Shown here: in pieces, positions 5,122-5,321 of the stretch
How positions within the stretch are numbered: position 1 is the stretch's first letter
Layout: each line of letters begins with the position of its first letter
Source: an uncultured archaeon
GTDB lineage: Archaea; Thermoproteota; Nitrososphaeria; Nitrososphaerales; CALBXV01
Direction of reading: 5' to 3'
DNA length: 5,321 bases
Assembly (NCBI GenBank): GCA_937890045.1
Contig: CALBXV010000038.1
Span: 1 to 5,321, forward strand
Translations under genes and position numbers: made by a program
Notes under the pieces: model-generated
Told to the model about the DNA's origin: nothing
What the model saw: the letters and a program-made list of their open reading frames with translations, nothing else
Databases searched by the model: none

Positions 5122-5321
5122 TTACTCTTCGGCTTGCTTACCGTATATGAACTTAAAAAACTTATTTCGCTCTTCGTCTTCGTATTTTTTCATCTCACGC
5201 ATACGGCGTAACTTGCCTAAATGCATTAAAGTTAAGCGAGGTCGTGTTATATCATCAATATCATAACGACTATAATCGTCGTCTTCCATATCATAATAAC
5301 CTTCTGTAAGTTCTTTAAATT
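5122..5321 (-). CDS. Small charged protein upstream of the core-protein gene (partial)
   Basis: The frame is open from the window edge to a TAA at 5122-5124 and gives 65 visible residues. An acidic Tyr/Asp-rich stretch (MEDDDYSRYDIDD) is followed by TRPRLTLMHLGKLRRMREMKK, a basic helix, and an ending FFKFIYGKQAEE. I do not recognise a named family. A small protein with an RPRLTL-type basic helix between portal gp20 and the prohead protease is, as I remember it, a recurrent item in marine T4-like phages. By position it could do the work of gp67/gp68-type core proteins. The gene may start inside the window at the ATG 5287-5289 (55 residues), which has AGAAGG ten bases upstream; otherwise it begins beyond the edge. 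The portal gene gp20 would be expected next. Confidence 0.65.
   Translation of the reverse strand, partial: FKELTEGYYDMEDDDYSRYDIDDITRPRLTLMHLGKLRRMREMKKYEDEERNKFFKFIYGKQAEE

Overview
The window carries the prohead and capsid cluster of a T4-like (Straboviridae/Kyanoviridae-type) tailed phage. The order, all on the minus strand and read from high to low coordinates, is: a small unrecognised protein running off the right edge, an acidic gp67-like prohead-core protein, the gp21 prohead protease, the gp22 scaffold, the gp23 major capsid protein, and then two small virion-type proteins. This matches the T4 series 20-67-68-21-22-23. The compact 392-residue capsid protein, the AT-rich sequence and the style of the two small downstream proteins point to a marine myovirus (cyanophage or pelagiphage-like). 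That host assignment is inference from family resemblance.

Right part (about 3500-5321): the 3' part of a small gene, then a 148-base spacer with two hairpins and a late-promoter-like box, then the acidic core protein (4143-4973) and the protease gp21 (3500-4126). Middle part (1184-3484): the coiled-coil scaffold gp22 and the capsid protein gp23, separated by short spacers that hold strong Shine-Dalgarno sites. gp23 ends in a strong minus-strand intrinsic terminator at 1138-1159. These proteins form one assembly line: core and scaffold proteins template the gp23 shell, and gp21 then cleaves them at (L/I)xE sites, several of which are visible.

The 404-base interval between gp23 and the next gene (780-1183) is the most interesting part. 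The plus strand, opposite to every protein gene here, carries a GC-richer block of about 250 bases. It has a TATAAT box at its left end, a series of hairpins, a possible pseudoknot, and a textbook intrinsic terminator with a UACG tetraloop at its right end. I read it as a phage-encoded structured noncoding RNA that I cannot assign to any known family.

Left part (1-779): a T4-late-type box (AATAAATA) drives two coupled small genes, a 143-residue tail-fibre-like protein and a 111-residue beta-rich protein. A Shine-Dalgarno site at the left edge shows that another minus-strand gene follows outside the window.
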